64,000 nt of DNA from an uncultured bacterium (GTDB taxonomy: Bacteria > Patescibacteriota > Saccharimonadia > Saccharimonadales > Saccharimonadaceae), in the NCBI GenBank assembly GCA_902761145.1, contig CACWJA010000002.1, forward strand, positions 151,342 through 215,341, in the 5' to 3' direction. Position 1 is the stretch's first letter. Each line of letters starts with the position of its first letter. The translations under genes and the position numbers were made by a program. The notes beneath the pieces were generated by a model. It was not told the DNA's origin. It searched no databases and worked only from the letters and a program-made list of their open reading frames with translations. Below are positions 51,403-61,262 of the stretch, in pieces.

Positions 51403-51422
51403 ATTATACACCGTGGTATAAT
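51403..51422. promoter_or_regulatory. Compact divergent promoters of DUF167 and uvrB
   Basis: Only 34 bases separate the two ATGs. They hold TATAAT on the minus strand (51403-51408, six bases to the DUF167 ATG) and TGGTATAAT on the plus strand (51417-51422, eight bases to uvrB). Any -35 must lie at or inside the opposite start codon. Confidence 0.75.
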
Positions 51423-51430
51423 AAGAGCAT

Positions 51431-53428
51431 ATGCCAAAATTTAAATTAGTGTCCAAATACCAGCCTACTGGCGACCAGCCTGGTGCTATTCGCCAGCTTG
51501 TTGACGGTGTAAATGCCGGGGCGCACGAGCAGACTTTGCTAGGCGTGACTGGGTCTGGGAAGACTTTTACGATGGCAAACATCATACAGCACACGCAACG
51601 ACCTACACTGATATTGGCACACAACAAGACTTTAGCTGCACAGCTGTACTCGGAATTTCGTGAGTTTTTCCCAGATAACGAAGTGCATTATTTTGTAAGC
51701 TATTTTGACTACTACCAGCCGGAAGCTTATATAGCGTCTACCGATACGTATATAGAGAAGGACTCTGCTATTAACGATGAAATAGATCGGCTACGACACG
51801 GAGCTACGGAAGCGCTACTTACTAGACGCGACGTAATAATAGTAGCATCGGTGTCCTGTATCTACGGTATAGGCTCGCCAGATCATTATGAGGCGATGTC
51901 GCTGCCGCTGTGGCGTGAAAAAGGTGGGTGGGTAAATAGTGAGAAACACGGCATAGACCAGCTTGAATTTATCCGTACGCTGGTAGGTATGCAATATCAC
52001 CGCAACGACCTAGCATTCGAGCGTGGAAATTTTCGTGTGATGGGCGACACTATAGATCTATACCCAGCCAACGGGGAATATGCGTATAGATTTGAATTTG
52101 GCTTTGATACGCTGGAGGAAGTAAAGATAGTGGATCCACTAACATTTGAAACCCGCGAAAAGCCAGATCACGTGCATATATTTCCAAATACTCACTATGC
52201 TACACCTAAAGACCAGCTGGAAAAAGCGCTAGTTACAATACGGGCGGAATTTGACGAGCGAATGGAGTATTTCGAAAAGCACCAAAAATACCTAGAAGCG
52301 CAGCGGCTGAGCCAGCGCACCAAATACGACCTAGAGATGCTGAAAGAGACTGGCTTCGTAAAAGGAATAGAGAACTACTCGCGCCATCTAGATGGGCGGC
52401 AGCCTGGGCAGCCACCAGCTACACTGCTAGATTTCTTCCCGGAAGATTTCCTACTAATAGTAGACGAAAGTCATATGACTTTGCCGCAAGTACGCGGTAT
52501 GTACAATGGCGATCACGCTAGAAAACTAAACTTAGTAGAATACGGCTTTCGCTTGCCGAGTGCGCTAGACAACAGACCGCTCACCTACGGAGAGTTCCAG
52601 GCTCATATCAATCAAGCTATATACGTATCCGCCACACCAGGCGAATACGAGCTAGAAGTATCGCCGCCACCTGCTGAACAAGTGATACGCCCTACTGGCC
52701 TGCTAGATCCAGAGATAGAAGTACGATCATCCGACGGGCAGATAGATAACCTGATGGAAGAAATAGACCGCCGTATAGCTAAAGGTCAGCGTACATTGAT
52801 TACTACGCTTACCAAGCGGATGGCTGAGGACCTAACAGACCACCTCAAAGAGCGCAATGTAAAGACCGCCTATATACATTCCGATATAGACACATTAGAG
52901 CGGGGCGATATATTGCGCGACCTGCGTGCTGGTGTGTATGACGTGCTGGTAGGGATAAACTTACTACGTGAGGGCCTGGATCTGCCAGAGGTGTCGCTGG
53001 TAGCTATACTAGATGCAGACAAGGAGGGGTTCCTGCGCTCTGAATCCGCGCTGATACAGACTATAGGCCGGGCGGCTAGGCATGAAGAGGGCAAAGTGAT
53101 AATGTATGCGAACTTTATTACCGAGAGTATGGAGAAGGCTATCAGCGAAACCAATCGCCGACGCGAGATACAAAAGGAATACAATGCCAAGCATCACATC
53201 ACGCCACATTCGGTACAAAAAGAAATCTCAGCAGGCCTACGTGCTATCATCCCAGAAAAAGAGCAAGCCACCAAGCTAGATATCAAGCGCATCCCGAAAG
53301 ATGAGCTACCAGGGCTTATCAAACAGCTATCCTCCGAAATGCAGCTAGCTGCAGCAAATCTGGAGTTTGAGCAAGCGGCGATGATACGGGATGAGATAGA
53401 GAGAATTAAGGAATATATAGACAAATAG
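51431..53428 (+). CDS. uvrB: Excinuclease subunit UvrB
   Basis: 665 residues, normal. Damage-verifying helicase of nucleotide excision repair. Walker [14 protein letters not shown], beta-hairpin region [22 protein letters not shown] box ([18 protein letters not shown]), helicase C ([38 protein letters not shown]) and the C-terminal UVR motif ([23 protein letters not shown]) that binds UvrC. Leaderless promoter. Confidence 0.98.
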   Translation: MPKFKLVSKYQPTGDQPGAIRQLVDGVNAGAHEQTLLGVTGSGKTFTMANIIQHTQRPTLILAHNKTLAAQLYSEFREFFPDNEVHYFVSYFDYYQPEAYIASTDTYIEKDSAINDEIDRLRHGATEALLTRRDVIIVASVSCIYGIGSPDHYEAMSLPLWREKGGWVNSEKHGIDQLEFIRTLVGMQYHRNDLAFERGNFRVMGDTIDLYPANGEYAYRFEFGFDTLEEVKIVDPLTFETREKPDHVHIFPNTHYATPKDQLEKALVTIRAEFDERMEYFEKHQKYLEAQRLSQRTKYDLEMLKETGFVKGIENYSRHLDGRQPGQPPATLLDFFPEDFLLIVDESHMTLPQVRGMYNGDHARKLNLVEYGFRLPSALDNRPLTYGEFQAHINQAIYVSATPGEYELEVSPPPAEQVIRPTGLLDPEIEVRSSDGQIDNLMEEIDRRIAKGQRTLITTLTKRMAEDLTDHLKERNVKTAYIHSDIDTLERGDILRDLRAGVYDVLVGINLLREGLDLPEVSLVAILDADKEGFLRSESALIQTIGRAARHEEGKVIMYANFITESMEKAISETNRRREIQKEYNAKHHITPHSVQKEISAGLRAIIPEKEQATKLDIKRIPKDELPGLIKQLSSEMQLAAANLEFEQAAMIRDEIERIKEYIDK

Positions 53429-53808
53429 TATTAACGTGCGGACTCTTCACCACCCTTATTCTAGAAACTGGACTTATTAGATTATCCAAAGGCATCGAGA
53501 ACGCCAAAGTAATACTAATCCTCGCGAGTCCTGGCCACACGTGTTTTTTTGGGGCAGCGAGGATCCAAACGTGATGTCGTTGTATGGTTTGTCGTATTTC
53601 GGAAGTTACATGGCACAGTGAGGCTTGCGGGGCCTGGCGCTCACACTCTCTCTCGGGGCGCGTCGCTCGCTCCCGTCGCCACGGGGCTCGCGCGCTACAC
53701 CTCAGTTTGCCAACTTCCGGACCCCCTTCGATAGAGTGCTGAGTGCCACCCGCAAAAGGTTTCTATCTATCTTTAGAGGATTAGAAGGGAGTCGGGGCAG
53801 CGGGGCGA
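53429..53808. other. GC-rich non-coding patch with inverted repeats
   Basis: 380 bases without a supported gene. Bases about 53590-53730 are strongly GC-rich and bounded by CGGAAGTT (about 53600) and AACTTCCG (about 53713). Inside are CCCGT/ACGGG stems. CGTATTTCGGAAG also occurs in structured repeat copy B (55357-55369). Open frames here lack ribosome binding sites. Confidence 0.5.
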
Positions 53809-55287
53809 CTATTTTACGAGGCAGCGAACCGAGGAGCCAGGGGTTCTTACATTGAAGTTAACTGCTTCTATAATATTTGAACTTTGAGCAAAGAAAGGAT
53901 ACACGTAGGAAACACTGAAGATCGTACTCGACCAATACAGGCTGGAGACTCCAAAAGAATGTAATTGAAAATAATTATTCTGACCGCCGACAGTGCCAGA
54001 CCGAGTTAACCAGAGTGGCGCAGTGCGCATTTTGTCAAGACCGTTCTGGGTATAGCTATTGCCACGACTGCCCACAATACCTTCGGCATACAATAAAACA
54101 TTCCACTCTCTACTAACAGTAGTGTCGGCACTATTTCTACCAATAGGCAATCTCCATCCAGCTGGACATATAGAGTCTGGAGCGTTATCAAACTTCGTCG
54201 CCAAGCTGGATGTATTATTGCTTGCTACTGCCGCAGACCAGTTATAATAGTTGCCAATATGATTATGCATACTACAGTCTGGGTGTTCCGCTTGACAAGC
54301 GGCCAGTGAGTAGTATTGGCTGTCGTCAGCGGTAGTGCCAGAAGTGTATACGTAGCGCTCGCCTGGATCAGCAGAGTAAGGGATAAAGCTGCTAGATTGC
54401 CAGTTATAAACTCTTGTGTCAGTAAAGCTGATGGTAGTATTAACAGGGGTCCAGTTATCAGAAATGTCAGTATTAGCCGGAGTTAATTCCGTTCTACTGT
54501 TCAGATCTAGATCTAAGTTCTGTGTCATCCATATTTTGCCATCTGCGAGTCTGGCAACCCAGTATTCTTTACCATCACGTTGGTCTATAGCTTGCAACTC
54601 ATCGCCAACATTCTTTAGTTTAGTCTTGATGATTTCTGGTTCTTGCATATAGTCAGGTGGCTTCGGTTTCCCCACTGCATAGAAGGTGATGACATTGTTG
54701 TAAGTACCACTGGCCTGAGTAGTGGCAGAACGGGCAGCTATTTTGAAGTCTATAGTACTTGGCGTGGCTGGGTCGGATATGTCTAGTAATGGTTTGGTAG
54801 TTGTATTGGATAAGCCTGAGTAAGTACTCCAGCTAGTACCACCATTCGTAGAAGTAGAGTAGCCCCAGGTATTGTCTGTGTCTAGGGAGTCTAGACTAGC
54901 ATTAGTATCTACACTACTAAATACATTGGATATGGTAGTGTTTTCGTGTGTAAGGCTAGGTGTATTGTAATATGGACTAGTAGTATCATTACTACCTACT
55001 CCAGCAGATAATACATAGCCATATGGAGTATTGGATGATACTGTGACTGATACTTTATTACTATCACTTGTAGTACCTGGTACTAGATTGTCTATGGTAA
55101 GAGAGTCTGTAGATAGACCTATGGACAATGTAGGAGCAAAGGTAAAGGAGACGTCAGATGAAGTACTATAGGAGAGAGCGGAAGTGGAGATGCTGCTTGT
55201 GGCAGCGCCAATAATAGTGGCTGTACTTATAATGCCGGCTAGGCTGCAAATGGTAGCTGTGGCTAGATTTGATCTGACTATTCTCAT
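53809..55287 (-). CDS. Variable surface protein with C-terminal FISUMP domain, copy 2
   Basis: 492 residues, paralogue of the protein at 16465-18066. Signal or membrane segment about 8-30, then the near-identical constant region (FTFAPTLSIGLSTDSL, NLVPGTTSDSNKVSV, SNTPYGYVLSAGVGS, through GKPKPPDYMQ), then a different FISUMP domain: EYWVARLADGKIWMTQNLDL, GNYYNWSAAVASN, ICPAGWRLPIG, SSVRCL. The ATG lies eleven bases after TATAAT (55299-55304), so the leader is very short. Same role as copy 1 is likely; probably displayed on the surface. Confidence 0.82.
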   Translation of the reverse strand: MRIVRSNLATATICSLAGIISTATIIGAATSSISTSALSYSTSSDVSFTFAPTLSIGLSTDSLTIDNLVPGTTSDSNKVSVTVSSNTPYGYVLSAGVGSNDTTSPYYNTPSLTHENTTISNVFSSVDTNASLDSLDTDNTWGYSTSTNGGTSWSTYSGLSNTTTKPLLDISDPATPSTIDFKIAARSATTQASGTYNNVITFYAVGKPKPPDYMQEPEIIKTKLKNVGDELQAIDQRDGKEYWVARLADGKIWMTQNLDLDLNSRTELTPANTDISDNWTPVNTTISFTDTRVYNWQSSSFIPYSADPGERYVYTSGTTADDSQYYSLAACQAEHPDCSMHNHIGNYYNWSAAVASNNTSSLATKFDNAPDSICPAGWRLPIGRNSADTTVSREWNVLLYAEGIVGSRGNSYTQNGLDKMRTAPLWLTRSGTVGGQNNYFQLHSFGVSSLYWSSTIFSVSYVYPFFAQSSNIIEAVNFNVRTPGSSVRCLVK

Positions 55288-55298
55288 GATATAGTGTC

Positions 55299-55304
55299 AT
55301 TATA
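55299..55304 (-). promoter_or_regulatory. -10 box of surface protein copy 2
   Basis: TGTTATAAT on the minus strand, eleven bases before the ATG. Confidence 0.65.
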
Positions 55305-55339
55305 ACACATATCGCTAATAGTTATATACTATTTTGGCA

Positions 55340-55484
55340 TTGTTGCATAATTCGCCGTATTTCGGAAGCTTCGTAATATGATAATCAGAGATTATACACA
55401 AAAGCTCCGCCCCTCCGGTGGCAAAACTCGCCTACGATAAAGTTTTGCCTTAATGTTCCTTAATACTAGCGAATTACACAACAA
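55340..55484. repeat. Dispersed structured repeat, copy B
   Basis: 145 bases flanked by arms TTGTTGCATAATTCGC (55340-55355) and GCGAATTACACAACAA (55469-55484), which pair except at two positions. Interior: ATAATC/GATTAT hairpin, CGCCCCTCCGGTGGC, GGCAAAACT/AGTTTTGCC stem, CTTAATGTTCCTTAATA. Same order as copy A at 3891-4023. Confidence 0.7.
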
Positions 55485-55514
55485 GGCTTACTTTTTTGTC
55501 TATAATTGTTATGC

Positions 55515-55520
55515 TATAAT
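55515..55520 (+). promoter_or_regulatory. xfp -10 box, leaderless start
   Basis: TGCTATAAT, six bases before ATG 55527. Confidence 0.7.
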
Positions 55521-55526
55521 GTATAT

Positions 55527-56462
55527 ATGAGTGGGCACGCAGATATAGCGACTATAGATAAGATTAATAAGCGGATACGCCTGTGCGATTATTTGGCAGT
55601 GGCACAACTGTACCTTAGAGACGATTTCTTACTAGAGCGGCCTTTGGAGACCACTGATATCAAACCGCGGCTACTTGGCCACTGGGGCACGTGTCATGGC
55701 ATAAACGTAGCATATGCAAATCTCAAAAGCTACTTTGCGGATGATCCTAACTACACTTTTGTGCTAGGGCCAGGGCATGGGTTCCCGGCACTACAAGCAA
55801 ATTTGTGGCTAGATGGCGAGCTAGAAAAAGTAGATCCTCGCGCTACAGTGGATGCGGCTGGAATAGAGTATATTTGTAAAAACTTTTCATGGCCAGATGG
55901 TTTCCCGAGCCATGCTAGCCCATATACTCCCGGTATAATCACCGAGGGCGGAGAGCTAGGCTATGCACTAGCGAACGCCTATGGCATGGCACTTGGCCAT
56001 CCAGAAAAAACCATAGCTGTACTAATAGGCGATGGTGAGCTAGAGACCGCTACGGCGCTAGATTCACTAAACTTACGCAACCTACTGGCGGGACCAAGCA
56101 ATGGGAAGATACTGCCAATATTGCATCTTAATGGCTACAAAATCTCGGCACCGACCATATATGCTAGAAAGTCGGAGAGGGAAATGAATGAACTGGTGCG
56201 AGGGTTTGGCTTTACTCCGATATGGATAGATAGCGAAGATACGGAGGGATTCCAGCTAGCGTTAGAGAAAAAACTAGAAGCGCCATTTTATATACTGGCT
56301 AGTGAAAAAGGCTATGGCGGGCCGAACCGTCACCACGTGGCACATCAAATACCGCTGAAAAATCCAGCCACCGACAAGACTGAGCTGCAGGAGCTGGAAG
56401 ATTGGCTAAAGTCATATCATGTAGAGGAGTTATTTGATAAAGAAAAAGGAGTACTACTATGA
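55527..56462 (+). CDS. Phosphoketolase, N-terminal (thiamine diphosphate) half as a separate protein
   Basis: 311 residues. Phosphoketolase splits xylulose-5-phosphate (or fructose-6-phosphate) with phosphate into acetyl phosphate and an aldose phosphate. [83 protein letters not shown] (ThDP/Mg motif) and ILPILHLNGYKI match the XFP N-terminal domain. It ends where the single-chain enzyme would continue, and the ATG of the second half overlaps its TGA by four bases. An upstream in-frame Met (55506) lies before the promoter and is rejected. Confidence 0.9.
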   Translation: MSGHADIATIDKINKRIRLCDYLAVAQLYLRDDFLLERPLETTDIKPRLLGHWGTCHGINVAYANLKSYFADDPNYTFVLGPGHGFPALQANLWLDGELEKVDPRATVDAAGIEYICKNFSWPDGFPSHASPYTPGIITEGGELGYALANAYGMALGHPEKTIAVLIGDGELETATALDSLNLRNLLAGPSNGKILPILHLNGYKISAPTIYARKSEREMNELVRGFGFTPIWIDSEDTEGFQLALEKKLEAPFYILASEKGYGGPNRHHVAHQIPLKNPATDKTELQELEDWLKSYHVEELFDKEKGVLL

Positions 56463-57598
56463 CGCTATATTCACCTGCAAAGCGGATCGGGGAATTACTC
56501 ACAGAAGAATTCCGCCATAATCCAAGGTTTTATTTCTTCTCACCGGACGAGACTACATCAAATAAATTTGACAAGATATTTGACGTAGAGAAGCGCGCTT
56601 GGGCACTACCAACTAAGACCTGGGACTTACCCGAGAACTCAGACGGGCGCATAGTAGAGATGCTGTCTGAAAATGTGCTGTTTAGTGTGATGACAGGACA
56701 CTTAATGAACGGCGAGCCGGCAATGATGGGAAGCTATGAAGCATTTTTTTCGATAATTACCGCTCAGCTACTACAACAAATGAAATTTATTAGACAAAGC
56801 AAGGAAGTAGAGTGGCGCGCGCCGATGCCCGCGGTAAATCTACTGTCTACCTCTACTTGCTGGCGGCAAGACCATAATGGCTATACGCACCAGTCACCAG
56901 CTCTAATATCCACACTTCTCAGCGTGCCAAGCGGGCTGGCCAACTGTATCTTCCCGATAGACGATGTGGCCGCCGAAGTAGCATATCGCTATATGATGCA
57001 ATCTACTAATGTTGTAAATCTTACAACATTTAATAAGATAGACGAGCCGAGATATTTAGATGCAACAAGAGCCTTAGCCGAGCTAAAGGAAGGTGCAATG
57101 ATATATGATGAAATATCAGACCCAGAGCCAGATGTGGTATTTGCAGCGGCGGGCGACATTATGGCGAAAGAAATGATGGAAGCGATAAAATTGTTGAAGG
57201 AAGATTTGCCTGAAGTAAAAATTCGCTTTATAAATATAGCGGCGCTATCATACCGCGCAATTGGTACCGTAGACAATAAGCTAAGTATAGAAAAATTTGT
57301 GGAGATATTTACCGCAGATAAGCCGGTGGTGGCGAATTTCCATGGTTATCCAGAGACGCTGGAGAGTATACTTAGTAACTACGCCGCAAGAGAAAGACTA
57401 CATGTGCATGGGTATATGGAAGAAGGCTCCACCACTACACCGCATGAGATGCTGAGACGCAATGGAACATCGAGATACGATATAGCTACCGACGTGGCCA
57501 AGCTGTATGGGCGAGATGATTTAGTGCTAAAATATCAAGAGATTTTGGCGAAGAATCATGCCTATGCGCTAGAGCATGGTGAAGATATGATAAAATAA
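56459..57598 (+). CDS. Phosphoketolase, C-terminal half as a separate protein
   Basis: 379 residues. FYFFSPDETTSNKFDKIFDVEKR, GRIVEMLSENVLFSVMTGHLMNGEPAMMGSYEAF, WRQDHNGYTHQSPALISTLL, PEPDVVFAAAGDI, LPEVKIRFINIAAL, FHGYPETLESIL and HVHGYMEEGSTTTPHEMLRRN match the middle and C-terminal domains of XFP. Together with the first half about 690 residues, against about 800 for single-chain enzymes, so some loops are shortened. ATGA overlap gives coupled, 1:1 synthesis. Expected to form the active enzyme by subunit association. Confidence 0.9.
   Translation: MTLYSPAKRIGELLTEEFRHNPRFYFFSPDETTSNKFDKIFDVEKRAWALPTKTWDLPENSDGRIVEMLSENVLFSVMTGHLMNGEPAMMGSYEAFFSIITAQLLQQMKFIRQSKEVEWRAPMPAVNLLSTSTCWRQDHNGYTHQSPALISTLLSVPSGLANCIFPIDDVAAEVAYRYMMQSTNVVNLTTFNKIDEPRYLDATRALAELKEGAMIYDEISDPEPDVVFAAAGDIMAKEMMEAIKLLKEDLPEVKIRFINIAALSYRAIGTVDNKLSIEKFVEIFTADKPVVANFHGYPETLESILSNYAARERLHVHGYMEEGSTTTPHEMLRRNGTSRYDIATDVAKLYGRDDLVLKYQEILAKNHAYALEHGEDMIK
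57591..57596 (+). promoter_or_regulatory. -10 box of the PIN-TRAM gene at the phosphoketolase stop
   Basis: TGATAAAAT at the 3' end of the upstream gene, nine bases before ATG 57606. Confidence 0.5.
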
Positions 57599-57605
57599 AG
57601 GTATT

Positions 57606-58289
57606 ATGGAAATATTTACACTGATACTAATGATGGCGATTTTTGCTGAGACGAGTTTTTTGACCATTAGCAAATATAAGCCCAGTAAAAGCGGGCGGAA
57701 AAAAATATACGTAGACACTTCGGCATTGATAGACGGACGGATACTAAATATAGCCAAGACTGGATTTATAGACGGAGATCTAATAATACTGAAAAGTGTG
57801 CTACTAGAAATGCAACTATTGGCCGACGGCAAAGACACTGAGAAACGCATGCGAGCTAGGATGGGGCTTGAAGTAGCCGCTGAGCTAGAGAGAGTACTAG
57901 AAGTAAATACTGAAATACTAGATGACGGCGAGCTAGGGCGAAAAAAAGTAGACAACGAACTACTGAAGATGGCCAAGGCAAATAGAGGCGCCATATTGAC
58001 ACTGGATTATAATCTAATAAAAGTAGCCGATGCAGAAAAAATCCCTACGCTAAATATAAACGACCTAGCATTGGCTGTACGGGGAGGTTTTGCTATAGGC
58101 GATAGAGTAAAGCTAAGAATATTAGAAAAAGGATCATTACGCGGGCAGGGTGTGGGACACTTAAGCAACGGGACGATGGTGGTAGTGGATAAGGCTGCGA
58201 ATAAGATAGGTAGAGAAATAACCGTAGAGCTAACTAACATACACGAAACTTCGGCCGGGAAGATGGCGTTTGCGAAGATAGTTAAGTAA
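57606..58289 (+). CDS. PIN-domain RNase with C-terminal TRAM domain (YacL-like)
   Basis: 227 residues. One hydrophobic N-terminal segment (about 3-20), then a PIN domain with acidic residues in VDTSALIDGRI and ILTLDYNLIKVA, then TRAM (GDRVKLRILEKGSLRGQGVGHLSNGTMVVVD, about 160-227). Same architecture as YacL/PIN-TRAM proteins of Firmicutes and Cyanobacteria, which are membrane-linked putative RNases. Their usual N-terminus has four helices; here only one. Confidence 0.88.
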   Translation: MEIFTLILMMAIFAETSFLTISKYKPSKSGRKKIYVDTSALIDGRILNIAKTGFIDGDLIILKSVLLEMQLLADGKDTEKRMRARMGLEVAAELERVLEVNTEILDDGELGRKKVDNELLKMAKANRGAILTLDYNLIKVADAEKIPTLNINDLALAVRGGFAIGDRVKLRILEKGSLRGQGVGHLSNGTMVVVDKAANKIGREITVELTNIHETSAGKMAFAKIVK

Positions 58290-58467
58290 TATTTTGCTGG
58301 TCAATTTTTTTTTGGGGGTCTTTATATTGCTTAATTTTAGTGCTCTATGCAATGTCGCTACATGAGACAATACAGTGTTAATCTAGCATAATACTATATA
58401 AGAATATACAAATACTCTACCCTTGACGTAAGGCAGAGTATTGATAATAGCACATGCGAGACTACAG
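58290..58467. other. Short intergenic region
   Basis: Only an imperfect hairpin (58410-58442) and a T9/G5 run near 58305-58318 are seen. Confidence 0.4.
58410..58442 (-). terminator. Hairpin after pbp1A
   Basis: Stem ATACTCT/AGAGTAT with inner CCTT/AAGG-type pairs, 26 bases past the minus-strand stop. No long T run. Confidence 0.5.
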
Positions 58468-61203
58468 CTATGGCCCACTAGAATTATCGTCTACTGATGG
58501 CTTGGAATTCGTCTTGGTCGGAGTAAGAGACATCTCGCCAGTAACAGTATAACCAGCCTCATCGGTGACGGTAAATTTGATTGATGTCTCGGTACCATTG
58601 AGCGAGTAACCGATAACAGTGCCGTCCGCACCGAGTGAAACACCGCTTTGCTCTACGCCGTTGACATACAGTGTATATCCAGAGATATCCGAAGTACCGC
58701 GTTTAACTGTGGCCATAATCTTGCTTCCGCTAGTAGACAAGGCTAACTGCGGCGGAGTGTAGTCACATGTGTCACTAGTATTACGATCATATGGCTCTGG
58801 CACACTATAGACATCCGTCTTTGTCATAGGATCGGTGGTCTTGGTGACTTCTACTTCTATTTTATATTCCTCCGGAGTACAACTAGAGGCTAGTAGATGA
58901 TTGTATCTATTAAATACGAGAGTTTCTTTAGCTACGCCAGAGTTTTTTGAGGCATTAAACCAGCTTGGCCAAATGTCGGTCTTGCCATTAATAGTGAGTG
59001 TCTGGATACCGGCAGGCTTAGCCGGCATATCACCGGAAGCCCATTTACCATCACCAGCATAGACGTTCTTGTGCACGCCTTCCATGTAGTTGTTCACGAC
59101 GCGTCTAACTACACTGTTATCAGAGTTTCTTAGGCCTGAACCGTCATGGTTGCCATTCCATACCACTGTAGATATGGCGGATGAGAAGCTAATCATTAGA
59201 GAGTCCTTAGTCTCATTGGAATTGGATGTAGTGGTAGTACCAGTTTTGGAAGCGGTCTCTACGCCAGGGACCACAAACCCGTAGGCATACGACTGCGAAC
59301 CCCACACTAGCGATGCACGTGCTACTGGATCGTGAAGTATATCCCATATCATATATGCAACTTGATCATCCACTACACGTTCACCCTCGCTGTCTTCCCA
59401 CTTTTCCAATACTTCTCCTGAACTGTTTTTTAGTTCTAGGACATAAGCAATGTCTTTGTACCTACCGCCACGAGAAATTGATGCATAGGCATTGGCATGC
59501 TCGATAAGGCGGATGTTACACCCAGAGCCAATAGCAATAGATAGGCCATAAGCCTCTCGGTCTTCGCAGTATGCTTTGTCGCCTAGTGCATGTGCAATTT
59601 CTAGCGACTCATCGATGCCGTTAATATACAGAGCTTTTACCGCTGGTATATTAAGGGAGTTTGATAATGCTTGGCGTATAGTGATGTTACCATAAAATCT
59701 TCCGGTATAGTTACGCAAACGGCAAGCTCCAGTATTGCCAGCGCAGTATATATTATCAATATTGTCGTCGGTTAGTACAGAACCCGGTCCATAATTGACA
59801 CCTTCTCGCTCCATTAATAGCGGGGTGTAGTCAAGTATTGGCTTGATAGTGGAGCCTGGCTCGAGCAAGGCATCCGCAGCATTATAGGCGCCATATTCTA
59901 TATTATTGAAATCCACTGATCCAACCATGGCGATAACCTGTGATGTCTCTACATCTAGTGATGCCATGGCAATATTGTCTGAGCCATTGATATATCTTAG
60001 GTCTGCACCTGTCGCTACTGCTTGTTCGGCAATTTGCTGAGCACGATAATCTAGAGTGGTAGTAATCGTCCAGCCACCAGCACGCATAGTCTGAATACCG
60101 TATTTATCTTCTAGCCGCGACTTAACCTCCAGTACGAAATGTGGGGCCAGCATATCTGCGTATTGGCTCGACTCTGGCTTAATAGTATCCAATATGGCTA
60201 CTTGCTTGGCATCTTCGGCCTCTTCTGAGGTAATATATTCCATAGAAACCATATCGTCCAAGACTTTATGCTGACGTTTTATGAGCATATCATTGCCGTC
60301 GATATTGTATGGGTTAAGCACTGCGGGGTTATTAGGTATAGCAGCAAGCAAAGCAGATTCGGCGAGAGTAAGATCTTTGGCTGACTTGCCGAAATAAGTT
60401 TGTGATGCCGACTCTACACCATTGCGGCGCCCACCGTAAGGTGATTGATTGAGATACATAGTGAGAATCTGGTCTTTACTATACATACGCTCGAGTTCGA
60501 TAGACAATATAAGCTCTTTGATCTTACGAGTTAGGCCACCGCGGTTTTCACTGGCAGCTTCGTCTGAGAAGTAAACCTGCTTGATGAGCTGCTGTGTGAG
60601 AGTGGATCCACCTTGTACGCCTTGTCCGCTAAGAGTAGAGAAAGCAGCACGTATGAGGGCCCCAAAATCTACACCGATGTGATCATAGAAGTTTCTATCC
60701 TCGATGGCTACGGTAGCTTTATACATATATGGCGAGATGTCTTCGGCATCTACTACTAGACGATAATTCTCATTGCCAGTATCTTTCCACAGTTCAACAC
60801 CGTTACGATCTAAGTATGTATTGACTGTCTCCGCGATAGACATTTCATCGAGTTTGATTTCGTCAAGATCTTTTTTGTAATATAAGAACAATCCACCCAA
60901 GAAGATGATAAAGATAAGTATGCAAGCCGCAATCGTCTTCCAGATGGTTTTTTGGCCGCGTTTGGAAAACCACCACTTAAACACACGCTTTGGATGTAGT
61001 CTAGCAAAAAACCGTTTGACCGGATCTTTTGGGAGTTTGGCTAGATCCTCAGCACGGCGGCGCTTTTCGGCTTCTTTTTTGACCCTGTGCTTATATGACA
61101 GGCTCGTGTATAGATTCATCTGTTTTTTCGCAGTTTTTTTAGATGATTTTGACGTCTTTTTACGCTTTGGCGGCAAAATTACATCACTTTTTTTCTTTTT
61201 CAT
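58468..61203 (-). CDS. pbpA: Penicillin-binding protein 1A, bifunctional
   Basis: 911 residues. Basic cytoplasmic N-terminus of about 90 residues, one membrane helix (about 93-113), glycosyltransferase 51 domain (ATVAIEDRNFYDHIGVD, GGSTLTQQLIKQ, RKIKELILSIELERMYSKDQIL) and transpeptidase with LEPGSTIKP (SxxK), SNSLN (SxN) and KTGTT. The C-terminal extension holds Ig-like PASTA-free beta domains and ends in a Ser/Pro tail. Start is the Met at 61203, six bases after TATAAT; an in-frame Met at 61218 lies inside the promoter. Builds peptidoglycan on the outer face of the membrane. Divergent from murJ. Confidence 0.93.
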   Translation of the reverse strand: MKKKKSDVILPPKRKKTSKSSKKTAKKQMNLYTSLSYKHRVKKEAEKRRRAEDLAKLPKDPVKRFFARLHPKRVFKWWFSKRGQKTIWKTIAACILIFIIFLGGLFLYYKKDLDEIKLDEMSIAETVNTYLDRNGVELWKDTGNENYRLVVDAEDISPYMYKATVAIEDRNFYDHIGVDFGALIRAAFSTLSGQGVQGGSTLTQQLIKQVYFSDEAASENRGGLTRKIKELILSIELERMYSKDQILTMYLNQSPYGGRRNGVESASQTYFGKSAKDLTLAESALLAAIPNNPAVLNPYNIDGNDMLIKRQHKVLDDMVSMEYITSEEAEDAKQVAILDTIKPESSQYADMLAPHFVLEVKSRLEDKYGIQTMRAGGWTITTTLDYRAQQIAEQAVATGADLRYINGSDNIAMASLDVETSQVIAMVGSVDFNNIEYGAYNAADALLEPGSTIKPILDYTPLLMEREGVNYGPGSVLTDDNIDNIYCAGNTGACRLRNYTGRFYGNITIRQALSNSLNIPAVKALYINGIDESLEIAHALGDKAYCEDREAYGLSIAIGSGCNIRLIEHANAYASISRGGRYKDIAYVLELKNSSGEVLEKWEDSEGERVVDDQVAYMIWDILHDPVARASLVWGSQSYAYGFVVPGVETASKTGTTTTSNSNETKDSLMISFSSAISTVVWNGNHDGSGLRNSDNSVVRRVVNNYMEGVHKNVYAGDGKWASGDMPAKPAGIQTLTINGKTDIWPSWFNASKNSGVAKETLVFNRYNHLLASSCTPEEYKIEVEVTKTTDPMTKTDVYSVPEPYDRNTSDTCDYTPPQLALSTSGSKIMATVKRGTSDISGYTLYVNGVEQSGVSLGADGTVIGYSLNGTETSIKFTVTDEAGYTVTGEMSLTPTKTNSKPSVDDNSSGP

Positions 61204-61209
61204 GCATAT

Positions 61210-61215
61210 ATTATA
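61210..61215 (-). promoter_or_regulatory. pbp1A -10 box, leaderless start
   Basis: TATAAT on the minus strand, six bases before ATG 61203. Confidence 0.7.
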
Positions 61216-61249
61216 CACTAAACCATAAAAAACATAAAGTTTTATGTGA

Positions 61250-61255
61250 TATTAT
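61250..61255 (+). promoter_or_regulatory. murJ -10 box, leaderless start
   Basis: TGATATTAT, seven bases before ATG 61263; 59 bases separate it from the divergent pbp1A start. Confidence 0.65.
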
Positions 61256-61262
61256 ATATAGT

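Noticed and set aside
53549..53855. Short ORFs in the GC-rich patch
   Set aside because: Low complexity, overlapping frames, no ribosome binding sites.
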